Of a stretch of DNA of 42,763 nucleotides, positions 17,399 to 28,383 are shown in pieces. The position numbers and the translations under genes were made by a program. Source of the stretch: SAR86 cluster bacterium (GTDB lineage: Bacteria > Pseudomonadota > Gammaproteobacteria > Magnimaribacterales > TMED112); NCBI GenBank assembly GCA_004321845.1, contig SHBL01000003.1, forward strand, positions 1 to 42,763, in the 5' to 3' direction. A model generated the notes under the pieces. The model saw only the letters and a program-made list of their open reading frames with translations. It did no database searches and was not told the origin of the DNA. How positions within the stretch are numbered: position 1 is the stretch's first letter; each line of letters begins with the position of its first letter.

Positions 17399-18922
17399 AT
17401 GTCTAGATCTCTAGTTCTATCGAATTCTGAATTAATTGAAAAATCTGTAGCCAACAATGAGGGTGAGCTAACTCATACTGGAGCACTATTATCTTTGACA
17501 GGCAATAGAACGGGACGAAGCCCGAACGACAGGTTTATAGTAAAGGAAAATAGTACTGAAGATAAAATTGATTGGGGTGATGTAAATAAGCCTTTTAATG
17601 CACACCATTTTGATAAACTTTGGAATAAAGTTAATAACTATCTAGATGACAAGGTTAACTATGTTTCAAATGTACATGTTGGAGCTAATAAAGATCATTA
17701 TATACCCGTTGAAGTAAAATCAGAGCTAGCCTGGCACTCATTGTTTTCAAAGTTAATTTTTATTTCTCCTCACCATTTTAATGAAGAAAATAAAGAAGTT
17801 TGGAAAATTGTAACTGCAGCAGATTATGTTTGTGACCCTAAAGAGGATCACACAAACTCTGAATCATGCGTTATTATCAATTTTCTAAGAAGAAGGGTTC
17901 TAATAGCAGGTATGAAGTATGCTGGGGAGATGAAGAAATCCATGTTTGCAGTGCAAAACTTTCTTTTGCCAGAAAAGGGAGTTCTTCCGATGCATTGCTC
18001 TGCAAACCAAACATCAGATGGTAGAACAACATTGTTCTTTGGGTTGTCTGGAACAGGAAAAACTACATTATCTGCTGACCCGAAATGCTCTCTTATTGGG
18101 GATGATGAACATGGCTGGGGAGATGGAACGGTTTTTAACTTCGAGGGGGGTTGTTATGCAAAATGTATAAACCTTTCGCAGGAAAATGAACCTCTTATTT
18201 GGGATGCGATAAAATTTGGCAGCATCCTTGAGAATGTTGTTATAAGTGACGCTGGAGTCCCAGATTACACCGATGCTAAATATACTGAAAATACTAGAGT
18301 CTGTTATCCAAGAAATTTTATTGAAGGGGCTATACCTGAAAATGAAGGCTGTGAACCAGACAATATAATTTTTTTAACTTGCGATCTTTCAGGCGTTCTT
18401 CCACCTGTGAGTGTTTTAGATGAGAATGCTGCTGCGTACCATTTCTTGAGTGGATATACTGCAAAAGTTGGATCCACAGAGATAGGAGCTTCTAAATCAA
18501 TGGATTTTGCATTCTCAACTTGCTTTGGAGCACCATTTTTTCCAAGACCTGCTGGGGTTTATGCAGATCTGCTCATTAAGAGGGCAAAGAGAAACAAAAC
18601 GAAAGTCTTTCTTGTAAATACAGGTTGGACTGGGGGTGGGTTTGGTGTTGGTAAAAGATTTCCGATACCTGTGACAAGAGCAATCATTAATGCTATCCAA
18701 GATAATAAAGTTGATTTAACCAATCTGGAGTATTTAGAAAAACTGAATCTATATATTCCAAAAGAACTTGAAGGTGTTGAAAGTAATTATTTGAAGCCCA
18801 GAGATTGCTGGGAATCTAAAGATGCCTATGATCAAGAATGCGAGGCTCTGTCTCAAAAATTCAAAGATAATTTTAAAAGATTTGATGTTCCACAAGAAAT
18901 AATAGAAGCCGGGCCTAAATAA
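17399..18922 (+). CDS. pckA: Phosphoenolpyruvate carboxykinase (ATP)
   Basis: [71 protein letters not shown]. Confidence 0.97.
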   Translation: MSRSLVLSNSELIEKSVANNEGELTHTGALLSLTGNRTGRSPNDRFIVKENSTEDKIDWGDVNKPFNAHHFDKLWNKVNNYLDDKVNYVSNVHVGANKDHYIPVEVKSELAWHSLFSKLIFISPHHFNEENKEVWKIVTAADYVCDPKEDHTNSESCVIINFLRRRVLIAGMKYAGEMKKSMFAVQNFLLPEKGVLPMHCSANQTSDGRTTLFFGLSGTGKTTLSADPKCSLIGDDEHGWGDGTVFNFEGGCYAKCINLSQENEPLIWDAIKFGSILENVVISDAGVPDYTDAKYTENTRVCYPRNFIEGAIPENEGCEPDNIIFLTCDLSGVLPPVSVLDENAAAYHFLSGYTAKVGSTEIGASKSMDFAFSTCFGAPFFPRPAGVYADLLIKRAKRNKTKVFLVNTGWTGGGFGVGKRFPIPVTRAIINAIQDNKVDLTNLEYLEKLNLYIPKELEGVESNYLKPRDCWESKDAYDQECEALSQKFKDNFKRFDVPQEIIEAGPK

Positions 18923-18929
18923 AATAATT

Positions 18930-20414
18930 ATGGTTGTACTCAGCCAAGATAGAATCACAAACTTTCTTAAATCAGACAGGGTTACCTATAAGGGTCTTGA
19001 AAAAGAAAATCTTAGATCAGACATAGATGGAAAAATCACAAACAATACGTTTCCTGATGTATTTGGTGTCCATAATTTTAATAGGTACATCACATTAGAT
19101 TACTCTGAACCTCATTTAGAAATAGTTACACCTCCTTTTGAGAACAATTTAGATGTTTTTAATTTCCTTCATGACTTACACACATATGTTGAAAATAACT
19201 TAGATGGAGATATGTTGTGGAATTATTCAATGCCACCTAAATTTAAAAGTAAATATATAAAACTTCCGCCCCATGGAAAAACAAATTCAACAAAACTAGC
19301 CCACCTCTATAGGCTTGGCTTAAGAAACAGATATGGAGATAAGATGCAAAGCACTGCCGGAATACATTTTAATTTTTCTTTTTCAGAATCTGCCATATCA
19401 CATATAGGTTGCGAAAAAACTGAGCTTTATTTAGGCACATGTAGGAATTTCTTGAGGGTATTTCCTATGATTTTACGTCTAATGGGTTGCTCCCCAGTAG
19501 CACATAATTCTTTCTTAAAAGGAAGGAATATCAACATAGAAAACCTTAATGATGAAGACTGTTACCTGCCAAAATCAACATCTTTACGAGTAAGTAGGCT
19601 TGGATATTACTCAGAAGAACAAGATGAAAACTTTATAACTTTCAATACGCTTGAAGGGTACCTTGAAACTATAAAAGACTATATCAATATACCTAATGAC
19701 AAATTTAAAGATATTTCTTTAGACCTCAAACAACAAGTTAATAATGGAACCATACAGATGGAAAGTGAACTTTATAATCATATAAGGCCGAAGGGAATAA
19801 TATCTAAAGATATTCGTCCTTACAATCAGCTTAAAGAAAACGGCATTGAATATCTTGAAATAAGATCAATTGATCTAAATCCTTACTCAAGCATAGGGAT
19901 AAGTATGGAAGACATTGAATTTTTGGAGCTAGTTTCATTGTACTGCGCACTATCTGATGCTCCTAAAATAAATGATGTTGAAAGTTTGTGCATAAAAGAA
20001 AATATTAGAAGATCGTCTGAAAGCGGTCAAAACTGTAACTTCATTTCATCTCTTGACGGAGATAAGGCTGAAGTTCCAGCAGATGTTATCACTAATTCAT
20101 TTCTTGGTGAACTTGAAGATTTCGCAAAAATAATGGGTCTTTCAAAAGAAAAAAAGAAAATGTTTGAAGAGTTTTTTCAAAGAAATACAACAACGTTATC
20201 AATGAAGTTTATTGAAGATGTAGAAAAATCTGGAGGTGTTCTGCCGTTAGTTCTTGAAAAATCAGTTCATACAAAAAGAAATATCGATGATAAAAACTTA
20301 TCTTTATTCAAAAAAGAACGTGAATTATCAGAGAAGGAATACCTGAAAGAAAAAAATGAAGATAAGATATTATTTGAAGATTACTTGGAAGCTTTTAGGG
20401 GAGAAATAAAGTGA
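18930..20414 (+). CDS. gshA: Glutamate-cysteine ligase (E. coli GshA type)
   Basis: ITLDYSEPHLEIVTPPF, MLWNYSMPPKF, STAGIHFNFSFSES, YLEIRSIDLNPYSSIGI. Confidence 0.94.
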   Translation: MVVLSQDRITNFLKSDRVTYKGLEKENLRSDIDGKITNNTFPDVFGVHNFNRYITLDYSEPHLEIVTPPFENNLDVFNFLHDLHTYVENNLDGDMLWNYSMPPKFKSKYIKLPPHGKTNSTKLAHLYRLGLRNRYGDKMQSTAGIHFNFSFSESAISHIGCEKTELYLGTCRNFLRVFPMILRLMGCSPVAHNSFLKGRNINIENLNDEDCYLPKSTSLRVSRLGYYSEEQDENFITFNTLEGYLETIKDYINIPNDKFKDISLDLKQQVNNGTIQMESELYNHIRPKGIISKDIRPYNQLKENGIEYLEIRSIDLNPYSSIGISMEDIEFLELVSLYCALSDAPKINDVESLCIKENIRRSSESGQNCNFISSLDGDKAEVPADVITNSFLGELEDFAKIMGLSKEKKKMFEEFFQRNTTTLSMKFIEDVEKSGGVLPLVLEKSVHTKRNIDDKNLSLFKKERELSEKEYLKEKNEDKILFEDYLEAFRGEIK

Positions 20415-21412
20415 AGATATTGCATTGTAAAGAATATGGGCCAATTGAAAATCTTGTTTGGGAGGATATAGAGACCCCAGAGCCTGGCGAAAATGAAGTA
20501 GTAGTTAGCATTAAGGCTGCGGCTTTAAATTTTCCTGATTATTTAATAGTTCAAGGCTTGTATCAGTTTAAACCAGAGCTACCTTTTGCTCCTGGCAATG
20601 AAGGTGCAGGAATTATTACAAAAATTGGTAAGAATGTTACAAGGTTTAAAGAAGGAGATAGAGTCTACTTTATGGCTCCATACGGTGCGTTTGCTGAAGA
20701 AGCATGTATGAATGAATTTGGGGTTTTTCCTATATCAGATAAAGTCTCTTTTGAGCTAGCTGCATCCTACCAGATGGCTTATGGTACAAGTTACCATGCT
20801 CTCATTCAGAGAGGGAACCTAAAAAAAGATGATGAAGTTTTAATTTTAGGGGCTTCTGGAGGTGTTGGTCTAGCTGCGCTTGATATAGCAAAGGCAAAAG
20901 GTGCTCGCGTTGTGGCAGGCGTGTCAACTGAAGAAAAAGCAAAGATTTGTAGAGAATATGGTGCTGATGACGTAGTTATTTATGGAAATGGTCCGTCAGA
21001 TAAAGACTCAGCCAAGCAATTTTCTGCTGAGCTAAAATCGAAAAGCACTAAAGGGGGTTATGATGTTATTTATGACCCAATTGGAGACTGTTATGCTGAG
21101 CCAGCATTTAGGTCAATTGGCTGGAAAGGGAAATATTTAGTTGTTGGTTTTGCTGCAGGACAAATACCAAAACTTCCAATGAACTTAACTTTACTTAAAG
21201 GGGCGTCAGTAGTTGGTGTCTTTTGGGGTGCTTTTACAGGAAGAGAATTCGAAGAGAATCAAAAAAATATTGAAGACATAAACTCAATGCTTTTAAATGG
21301 TGTTATTAAGCCGTTAATTTCCAAGAAAATTCCAATGGAAGATGCAATTGAAGCTATAAGCCTAATTGGAAGCAGAGGCGTTGTTGGAAAAGTAGTTTTA
21401 ATCAATAATTAA
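20411..21412 (+). CDS. Zinc-independent MDR-family NADPH:quinone oxidoreductase-like protein
   Basis: Medium-chain dehydrogenase fold: KAAALNFPDYLIVQGLYQFKPELPFAPGNEGAG, VLILGASGGVGLAALDIAKAKGARVVAG, GYDVIYDPIGD. Confidence 0.9.
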   Translation: MKILHCKEYGPIENLVWEDIETPEPGENEVVVSIKAAALNFPDYLIVQGLYQFKPELPFAPGNEGAGIITKIGKNVTRFKEGDRVYFMAPYGAFAEEACMNEFGVFPISDKVSFELAASYQMAYGTSYHALIQRGNLKKDDEVLILGASGGVGLAALDIAKAKGARVVAGVSTEEKAKICREYGADDVVIYGNGPSDKDSAKQFSAELKSKSTKGGYDVIYDPIGDCYAEPAFRSIGWKGKYLVVGFAAGQIPKLPMNLTLLKGASVVGVFWGAFTGREFEENQKNIEDINSMLLNGVIKPLISKKIPMEDAIEAISLIGSRGVVGKVVLINN

Positions 21413-21417
21413 ATAAT

Positions 21418-22041
21418 TTATTGAGAAACTAATAGTGATTTAATAACCAGGGCCATAGCTGAACTTTCAAATGGCGCTTTAAATATACCTATAACCTCAG
21501 CTTCGTCATTAACAACAATTAAGTGGTTTGTATGAGATATAACTCTTTGGTTCATATGATTTTCCATTGGTGCTAATTTTTCAACACCAAGCTGATAACC
21601 AAGCTTTACCACTTCTGGTATTTCACCACTAATACCAAGGAAATCAGGATTAAATGCTGTCACATAACTTTTTAATCTGTCTAATGTATCAATTTCAGGA
21701 TCAAAACTGACAAGATAATAAGCAATGTTTTCTGTTTCAATTTTTTCATATACCTGCTTCATAACAGACATCATAACTGGGCATTCAGTTGGGCAACTTG
21801 AATAACCAAAATATAAAAAATTCAAATCGTTTGCAGCAAAGTTATCTTTAGTGAAGCTATTTCCATCATGATCAATCAATTTAAAGTTTCTTAATTCTTC
21901 AAAAGATCCATACTGATAGAATCCATTAACTTTCATTTCATCTTGTGATAAAACCCTTGGTTGGCTTATCCGCCATACCGAATAAAAAGAGAGAAATATA
22001 ACTACTGCAAATAGAATAATGGTTAAAAAGTTCTTAGACAT
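21418..22041 (-). CDS. SCO1/SenC family copper chaperone for cytochrome oxidase
   Basis: N-terminal TM anchor; FGYSSCPTECPVMMSVM (CxxxC) and a distal His (SHTNHLIVV). Confidence 0.94.
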   Translation of the reverse strand: MSKNFLTIILFAVVIFLSFYSVWRISQPRVLSQDEMKVNGFYQYGSFEELRNFKLIDHDGNSFTKDNFAANDLNFLYFGYSSCPTECPVMMSVMKQVYEKIETENIAYYLVSFDPEIDTLDRLKSYVTAFNPDFLGISGEIPEVVKLGYQLGVEKLAPMENHMNQRVISHTNHLIVVNDEAEVIGIFKAPFESSAMALVIKSLLVSQ

Positions 22042-22900
22042 AAAGCATTAATAAAAAATCAATATACGTGGCTAAAAAAAATAAAAACATATATTTCACA
22101 GAAAAATTAAAAATTTTCATAGACAACTCATTTTTTTCATCGCCTAAATAGGCTATACATAAATAAATGAAATAGATGTTTAGAGCAGTGGTTGAAAATA
22201 AGTAAAAATAACCAGTGAGTCCATAAAAAAATGGAGCAAGTGAAGCACCTAAAAGTAAAAAAGCATATACAACCATTTCTTTCTTTGTTCTAGTCACTCC
22301 TTTTGCAATTGGCATCATTGGAACACCTTCTTTCTTATATTCTTCTAGCCTATCTATAGCAAGTGGCCAAAAGTGAGGCGGGGTCCATAAAAAAATAACT
22401 AGTACAAGAATTAATGGAAGCAAAGAGATTTCATTTGTCACGGCAGTCCATCCTATTAATGGCGGCAAAGCACCAGATAGCCCTCCAATTACAATATTTT
22501 GTGGTGTGGCCCACTTAAGATAAATTGTGTAGATCAGGCTATAAAAAATAAAACCTAATGTTGTGATAAACAAGGTGAGTAAATTAGAAAAATACAGAAG
22601 TAGGCTTGATCCAATAAATAAAAGCATTGCTGTAAAAGATAGAGCCTGAAATAATGTTAATTCACCAGTTGCAAGCGGTCTCTTTTTTGTTCTTTCCATG
22701 TTTTTGTCAGATTCTCTATCAAAAATTTGGTTTAAAGCAGCTGAAGAGGCGGCTAGCAAAGCAAAACCCAATAGACTAGCTAAGCTGCTAAGTACATTTG
22801 AATAAAACTCTACAGTAAGCAACATCCCAACAAGCGCTGTTATGGTTAATAAAAGAACTATTTTAGGCTTGCATAAATCTATGAAACTAGATATTCCCAT
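22034..22900 (-). CDS. ctaB: Protohaem IX farnesyltransferase (haem O synthase)
   Basis: NQIFDRESDKNMERTKKRPLATG prenyltransferase motif and WTPPHFWPLAIDRLEEYKKEGVPMMPI. Confidence 0.95.
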   Translation of the reverse strand: MGISSFIDLCKPKIVLLLTITALVGMLLTVEFYSNVLSSLASLLGFALLAASSAALNQIFDRESDKNMERTKKRPLATGELTLFQALSFTAMLLFIGSSLLLYFSNLLTLFITTLGFIFYSLIYTIYLKWATPQNIVIGGLSGALPPLIGWTAVTNEISLLPLILVLVIFLWTPPHFWPLAIDRLEEYKKEGVPMMPIAKGVTRTKKEMVVYAFLLLGASLAPFFYGLTGYFYLFSTTALNIYFIYLCIAYLGDEKNELSMKIFNFSVKYMFLFFLATYIDFLLMLYV

Positions 22901-23870
22901 CAGTTCTCCTGAAACCCAAAAATGTCATTATCACAAAAGACAAAAATAACATTACCCCTACTATATTGTGCGCAACTGCGTTCCACAAAGGAAGTGAACT
23001 TAAGACATTGTTTACTCCGAGAAACACCTGTGTGAATAAAACTACTAGAAACCCAATAATGATGGGTTTAGTTTCTTTAGACCAAAGCTTAAATGCCATG
23101 AAAAGCGAATAAAAGAAGACTACTATTGCCCCAATCCTGTGGGTTAAATGTATTGCAACTCTAGCTTCATTGCTCATTTGTCCATATAGATAATTAGGCC
23201 CTATAGATTGAAATAAGTTGAATCCTTCTTTGAAATCAACATCAGGCACTAGCTGACCCTGGCAATACGGAAGATCAAGACAGGCTCTGGCTGCGTAATT
23301 TGTTGAGGTCCATGCCCCTAAAAAAATTTGAAATATTATTAATACAAAACCGATTATTATTAAAGTCTTGTTTCTAACCAGGACATCATAGGTTTTGGTA
23401 ATTTTTAGAGACTTCATGAAAATCACGAGAAACAATGATGTTGCAATCATTGCTCCAAATAAATGTGATGTGACAATTAGTGGGTGCAGCTTAAGGCTTA
23501 CTGTAAGGTATCCAAATATTCCTTGTCCAATAATTACCAAAAGCAAAGTTGCAGATTCAACTTTTAATTTATTTTCTCTAAATGCAATAAATAATAGTGC
23601 TATTGCTAAGAGCCCGAGTGAAGCAGCAAACCATCTATGCACAACTTCTGGAATAATCTTATCAATCTCAACTGGTGAGTCTGGATATAGGTTTTCAGCG
23701 ATAGCTATTTCATCAGGTGTTGTCGGAAATGTTACAAACCCGTAGCACCCTGGCCAATCAGGGCAACCAAGCCCAGCATCTGCCAGTCTTGTCCAAGCCC
23801 CAAGCCCTATTACGACAAAACAAAAAGCTACACCTATAGCTGAAAAAACTTTTGTTGTTAGATAGTTCAT
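22887..23870 (-). CDS. ctaA: Haem A synthase CtaA/COX15
   Basis: GAWTRLADAGLGCPDWPGCYG, EVVHRWFAASLG, ARACLDLPYCQG, LTHRIGAIVV. Confidence 0.95.
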   Translation of the reverse strand: MNYLTTKVFSAIGVAFCFVVIGLGAWTRLADAGLGCPDWPGCYGFVTFPTTPDEIAIAENLYPDSPVEIDKIIPEVVHRWFAASLGLLAIALLFIAFRENKLKVESATLLLVIIGQGIFGYLTVSLKLHPLIVTSHLFGAMIATSLFLVIFMKSLKITKTYDVLVRNKTLIIIGFVLIIFQIFLGAWTSTNYAARACLDLPYCQGQLVPDVDFKEGFNLFQSIGPNYLYGQMSNEARVAIHLTHRIGAIVVFFYSLFMAFKLWSKETKPIIIGFLVVLFTQVFLGVNNVLSSLPLWNAVAHNIVGVMLFLSFVIMTFLGFRRTDGNI

Positions 23871-24421
23871 AGTATTTCTTTTACTTCCTCGAAAATATCA
23901 TTAAAAGTCAGCTCTTTTTGAAACTCCCAAATTAATAGAGCAAATGAATCTACTACAAACATTGATTTTGATGAATAAGGATCCTCCAATCGGTCATTGA
24001 TGTTCTTGCTGAATACATCATTTTCATCGTACAAAAAAATCACGCCAGGATATTTAGATCTTAGTGCTAATGCATCATTAAATGTATCTTTATTTTTATA
24101 TATAACCATTCTTAATAGCCTATGTCCTTCTCTTCTTAGGGTTATTTTTGAACTTCTGGCTATTTCATATTTTTTTTCACTTAGCTCTTCATCTTCAAAA
24201 TTATCGAAGTAAACAAAATAAAACTTGCCAGGCATAAATTCAAACTTAGTGCCATCTTCTTTTATGAGATTGGTATTTTTAGTTTCTATTTTTGGCTCAA
24301 TAGGAGTGCCTACCGTGTTTATTTCAGGCTTATAGCCTAAAAAATACGTAAGCGTAGAAGCAGTTAATGTTATTAGCGGTATTAATAGAATTATTACTGC
24401 CAATCTATATTGTTTATCCAT
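23867..24421 (-). CDS. Conserved cox-cluster protein of unknown function, single N-terminal TM
   Basis: Intact 184 aa ORF, overlapping its neighbours, between surf1 and ctaA; N-terminal hydrophobic anchor; no cysteine in the soluble part. Confidence 0.75.
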   Translation of the reverse strand: MDKQYRLAVIILLIPLITLTASTLTYFLGYKPEINTVGTPIEPKIETKNTNLIKEDGTKFEFMPGKFYFVYFDNFEDEELSEKKYEIARSSKITLRREGHRLLRMVIYKNKDTFNDALALRSKYPGVIFLYDENDVFSKNINDRLEDPYSSKSMFVVDSFALLIWEFQKELTFNDIFEEVKEIL

Positions 24422-25103
24422 CTTTCCTCCTAAATGCGTAAATAGTTAATATTATTAATGCTGCGCATAACCCAAACCACTGAATGGCATAGCCAATGTG
24501 TTTGCTTGCCGCCATATTTACTGGTTTTTCTATAGCTAGAAATTTTTTTTCATCTCTAATATCTAGGTTAAATAAGAATGGGTGCAAATACCTATCTTTC
24601 AATACAGGAAACTTATTAATTAAGCTTTCTGTGTTGAATTCTTGGATAATCCTAATGTCCGATTCTTGTATGTCTTTCACAAACGAATTATTTTCTTTTA
24701 TTAAAGCACTGCCACTCAGCGCTTGCTTGCCTTTGGGCAAGTCTATAAATGGTAGATTATTTTTAATCATATTTCTTTCAATAAAACCTCTATGCACAAA
24801 GATAAAAGCACCATCTGCATTTTCAAAAAGCTGGTAAACCTTAAAGCCAGCACGACCATTCAAAATTGCATTATCTTCAAAAATAATTGTTTCCCTAAAG
24901 ACCCCAGTTGTTTTAATAGGTTGCCAATTTTGATATTCACTATTTTTTTGGAGATCTATAGGTTCTGAGGTTAAAAGCTTGTCATAATTCGCTATTATTT
25001 CTTTTTTTTCTTCAGCCCTGTCTATCTGCCAAAAACCAAGACTTATAGTTATGGGGACAAATATTATTGCAAAAATTAATATCTTTGATTTGAAGCTATT
25101 CAA
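24414..25103 (-). CDS. SURF1 family cytochrome oxidase assembly protein
   Basis: GFWQIDRAEEKKEI, VFVHRGFIER-like segment (FIFVHRGFIERN), C-terminal HIGYAIQWFGLCAALII. Confidence 0.92.
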   Translation of the reverse strand: MNSFKSKILIFAIIFVPITISLGFWQIDRAEEKKEIIANYDKLLTSEPIDLQKNSEYQNWQPIKTTGVFRETIIFEDNAILNGRAGFKVYQLFENADGAFIFVHRGFIERNMIKNNLPFIDLPKGKQALSGSALIKENNSFVKDIQESDIRIIQEFNTESLINKFPVLKDRYLHPFLFNLDIRDEKKFLAIEKPVNMAASKHIGYAIQWFGLCAALIILTIYAFRRKDG

Positions 25104-25118
25104 TGTTTTAATATTCCA

Positions 25119-25331
25119 GTGTTAAAAACTATCATTCTTATTTTACTTATATTGGTTTTAATAAGCTTGGGTTCAAGCCTTGTTTTTCTTTTCTTAGACA
25201 GAGGTGACCCAAGTAAAAGAAGAATTCTATATGGCCTTGGTTTTAGGGTTACGCTAGGCGCTATTTTATTGGTGCTCATAGTTTATGGTATTTCAACTGG
25301 CCAACTAGGCAATGCAGCGCCTTGGGGCTAA
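25119..25331 (+). CDS. DUF2909-like twin-TM protein
   Basis: 70 aa, GTG start, two TM helices with RILYGLGFRVTLGAILL; occupies the known cox-cluster position between coxC and surf1 on the opposite strand. Confidence 0.8.
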   Translation: MLKTIILILLILVLISLGSSLVFLFLDRGDPSKRRILYGLGFRVTLGAILLVLIVYGISTGQLGNAAPWG

Positions 25332-26254
25332 AGAATATAAACGAATAAAAATAAACAGACCCAAACAACATCAACAAAATGCCAGTACCATGAGGCTGCT
25401 TCAAAGCCAAAATGTTCTTTGTCTGTAAAGTGATTAAATCCTGTAGATCTCGTTAGCTGGGTTGCTAAAAATATACCGCCAATCAGAACATGCATGCCAT
25501 GAAAGCCTGTAAGCATAAAAAAAGTGGTTCCATAGACTCCTGTATTGAGCGTTAGTCCGAGATGGCTATATGCTTCGTAATATTCAACTGCTTGCAGAAT
25601 TACAAATATAAATGCGAGAGCTACTGTGACTCCTAACCAGAAATTAAACCTTTTTCTGTTGTTGTCTTTCAAAGCCATATGGGCAAAATGCACTGTTGCG
25701 CTTGATGTGAGCAAAACAACTGTATTATACAAAGGTAGCCATGTTGCTAAACTCTTAATGCTATGCAAATACATATTTTCATCTGGCCCCTTTGTTACAG
25801 CTTGATCGCCCAAAAGACTTTCTTCAGGGGTAATCATGGGTGGCCATGTTGCTTCAAAATCTGGCCATAATAATTCGCCTGCAAGACCTTTTGCTGTTGG
25901 TCCCTCTCCCCCTAGCCAGCTTATAGAAAATGTTCTTATGTAGAAAAGTGCTCCAAAAAATGCTCCAAAAAACATTACTTCTGAAAAAATAAACCATGCC
26001 ATACCATAGACATATGAAGTGTTTAATTGTGGTGTGTCGAGACCAGCTTGAGATTCTCTAATAACAACTGACCACCAGTAAGCCATAGTAGAAACAACCG
26101 CAACAATACCCATGAATAATAGAGTCGTTCCTTTGCCCATTACTGCATCTGCTGCGCCAACACCAAAGAAAAGCATAGCAACCGCAAAAATTATTGGTAT
26201 TGAGCTACTTTCAGGTACGTAATATTTTTGATGACCTGTAGATTCAGTGTTCAT
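25328..26254 (-). CDS. coxC: Cytochrome c oxidase subunit III
   Basis: YYVPESSSIPI, MAWFIFSEVMFFGAFFGALFYIR, TGFHGMHVLIGGIFL, ASWYWHFVDVVWVCLFLFVY. Confidence 0.96.
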   Translation of the reverse strand: MNTESTGHQKYYVPESSSIPIIFAVAMLFFGVGAADAVMGKGTTLLFMGIVAVVSTMAYWWSVVIRESQAGLDTPQLNTSYVYGMAWFIFSEVMFFGAFFGALFYIRTFSISWLGGEGPTAKGLAGELLWPDFEATWPPMITPEESLLGDQAVTKGPDENMYLHSIKSLATWLPLYNTVVLLTSSATVHFAHMALKDNNRKRFNFWLGVTVALAFIFVILQAVEYYEAYSHLGLTLNTGVYGTTFFMLTGFHGMHVLIGGIFLATQLTRSTGFNHFTDKEHFGFEAASWYWHFVDVVWVCLFLFVYIL

Positions 26255-26798
26255 GGTTCAAAGCTAGCGCTTCCTCTCTTTCTGTTTCAAACAAAGTATA
26301 TGATAAATAAACATTATTTACATTTTCGGTAAGCTCAGAATCAATATAAAATCTTATAGGCCATTCTTGGGTTTCATATGGCCCAAGTGTTTGTTCACTA
26401 AAACAAAAACATTGTATTTTTTTAACGTTTTCTGCAGCCAGGCCTGGAGAAACAGATGGCACTATTGAAAGAGTTAATTTTTTGTTTGTGTTGTTGGTTG
26501 CTACATATGATGTTTTGCTTACCTTATCGGTCATAACCTCAATATTTGTCTCAGTTGGGTAAAATGTTACAGGTGCTGACCCATTAACAGTACTTAAAAA
26601 CCTTATATTTACCTGTCTTTCATAAGTTTCATTATTTTTTTTGAAAAAATCAGATGGGCCATATATTTTTCCATTTAGTCCAGTGACTTCACAAAAAACA
26701 TTGTAAAGAGGCACCAACATAAATGAAAAGAGAAACATAAAAGCTACCGCTCCCAACAGAGATAAGAAAATTTTGTTTTGCAGTGGTCCTTTAGCCAT
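26244..26798 (-). CDS. ctaG: Cytochrome c oxidase assembly protein CtaG/Cox11
   Basis: [43 protein letters not shown]. Confidence 0.95.
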   Translation of the reverse strand: MAKGPLQNKIFLSLLGAVAFMFLFSFMLVPLYNVFCEVTGLNGKIYGPSDFFKKNNETYERQVNIRFLSTVNGSAPVTFYPTETNIEVMTDKVSKTSYVATNNTNKKLTLSIVPSVSPGLAAENVKKIQCFCFSEQTLGPYETQEWPIRFYIDSELTENVNNVYLSYTLFETEREEALALNHEH

Positions 26799-28374
26799 TT
26801 ATTTTTGGTGGTACATCAAAGGTATGATAAGGAGCTGGTGAATCTACTGTCCATTCGAGACCATCTGCTCCATCCCAAACTTGAGGCGTTGCTTTCTTGC
26901 CAGCAAATACAGTCTTAACCACAATGTATAAGAAAAGTAGCTGTGAAAAACCAAACAAGAATGCTCCTACTGAGGATACGGCATTCCATTCTGCAAATTG
27001 AAGTGCATAGTCAGCGTACCTTCTAGGCATTCCAGCAAGTCCCACAAAGTGTTGAGGGAAAAATGTGATATTGACTCCTATAAAAGAAAGCCAAAAATGC
27101 AATCTTCCCATTTTTTCGTCGTACATGTTTCCCGTCCATTTAGGGAGCCAATAGTAAACGGCTGCCATTATAGAAAAAACAGCACCTGGTACTAAAACAT
27201 AATGAAAATGAGCAACTACAAAATAAGTATCATGATATTGAAAGTCAGCTGGTGTGATTGCCAACATAAGACCGGAGAAGCCACCAATAGTAAAGAGAAC
27301 CACAAACGCTATAGCGAATAGCATTGGTGTTTCATATGTAATTGAACCTTTAAAAATTGTTGCGCACCAATTAAAAACTTTTACTCCAGTCGGTATAGCT
27401 ATCAACATTGTTGCCCACATAAAGAAAAGCTCTGCTACCAGAGGCATTCCAACTGTAAACATGTGATGTGCCCAAACTACGAAGGATAAAACTGCTATAG
27501 AAACCATTGCATATACCATTGAAGCATGTCCAAATAATGGCTTTCTTGAGAAAGTTGAAATTATATGTGATGTAATTCCAAATGCTGGAAGTATCATTAT
27601 ATAAACTTCTGGATGGCCAAAGAACCAAAAAACATGTTGAAACAAAACCGGGTCCCCACCACCCGCTGCATCAAAAAATGATGTGCCAAAGTATGCATCC
27701 ATCAACAGCATTGTAACTGCGCCTGCAAGGACGGGCATTACAGCAATTAGGAGGTAAGCTGTAATTAACCATGACCATACAAATAAAGGCATTTTCATAA
27801 GCGTCATACCTGGTGCTCTCATATTCATAATTGTTACAACGACATTGATTGAACCCATGATTGATGAAGCTCCCATAATGTGTATTGCAAATACAAAATA
27901 AGCCACATTTGGATAATTTGTTGATAGCGGTGCGTAAAAAGTCCAACCAAAGCCTGGCATACCACCTTCCATGAAAGCAGTTGATAAAAGTATTGTAAAT
28001 GCCGTAGGCAAGAGCCAGAAACTTAAATTATTCATTCTTGGCATGGCCATGTCAGGAGCACCTATTTGCATTGGTATTAGCCAGTTTGCAAGACCAACAA
28101 ATGCGGGCATAACACCCCCAAAAATCATAATTAAACCATGCATAGTTACCAGTTGGTTGTACCTTATTGGATCCATCAACTGAAGCCCTGGTTCAAATAA
28201 CTCTGCCCTTATTCCCATGGCAAATGCGCCACCCAGAAGAAATGCAGCAAAACTAAACCATAGGTATAATGTTCCAATATCTTTGTGGTTGGTTGTGGTT
28301 AACCATCTCATGATGCCTTTCTTTGGCCCATGATGGTCGTCATGATGGTCGTGATTTTCAACTACTGCGCTCAT
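26791..28374 (-). CDS. coxA: Cytochrome c oxidase subunit I (aa3 type)
   Basis: [68 protein letters not shown]; His-rich N-terminus. Confidence 0.97.
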   Translation of the reverse strand: MSAVVENHDHHDDHHGPKKGIMRWLTTTNHKDIGTLYLWFSFAAFLLGGAFAMGIRAELFEPGLQLMDPIRYNQLVTMHGLIMIFGGVMPAFVGLANWLIPMQIGAPDMAMPRMNNLSFWLLPTAFTILLSTAFMEGGMPGFGWTFYAPLSTNYPNVAYFVFAIHIMGASSIMGSINVVVTIMNMRAPGMTLMKMPLFVWSWLITAYLLIAVMPVLAGAVTMLLMDAYFGTSFFDAAGGGDPVLFQHVFWFFGHPEVYIMILPAFGITSHIISTFSRKPLFGHASMVYAMVSIAVLSFVVWAHHMFTVGMPLVAELFFMWATMLIAIPTGVKVFNWCATIFKGSITYETPMLFAIAFVVLFTIGGFSGLMLAITPADFQYHDTYFVVAHFHYVLVPGAVFSIMAAVYYWLPKWTGNMYDEKMGRLHFWLSFIGVNITFFPQHFVGLAGMPRRYADYALQFAEWNAVSSVGAFLFGFSQLLFLYIVVKTVFAGKKATPQVWDGADGLEWTVDSPAPYHTFDVPPKING

Positions 28375-28383
28375 ATATATCTC

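Noticed and set aside
27371-27946. Alternative-frame minus-strand ORFs (27371..27628, 27671..27946) within coxA
   Set aside because: Same strand, wrong frame within a clearly intact coxA.
28325-28360. Repeated GATGGTCGTCATGATGGTCGTGATTTTC at the coxA 5' end as a DNA repeat element
   Set aside because: Explained by the His/Asp-rich N-terminus ([10 protein letters not shown]), a feature common in related CtaD proteins.
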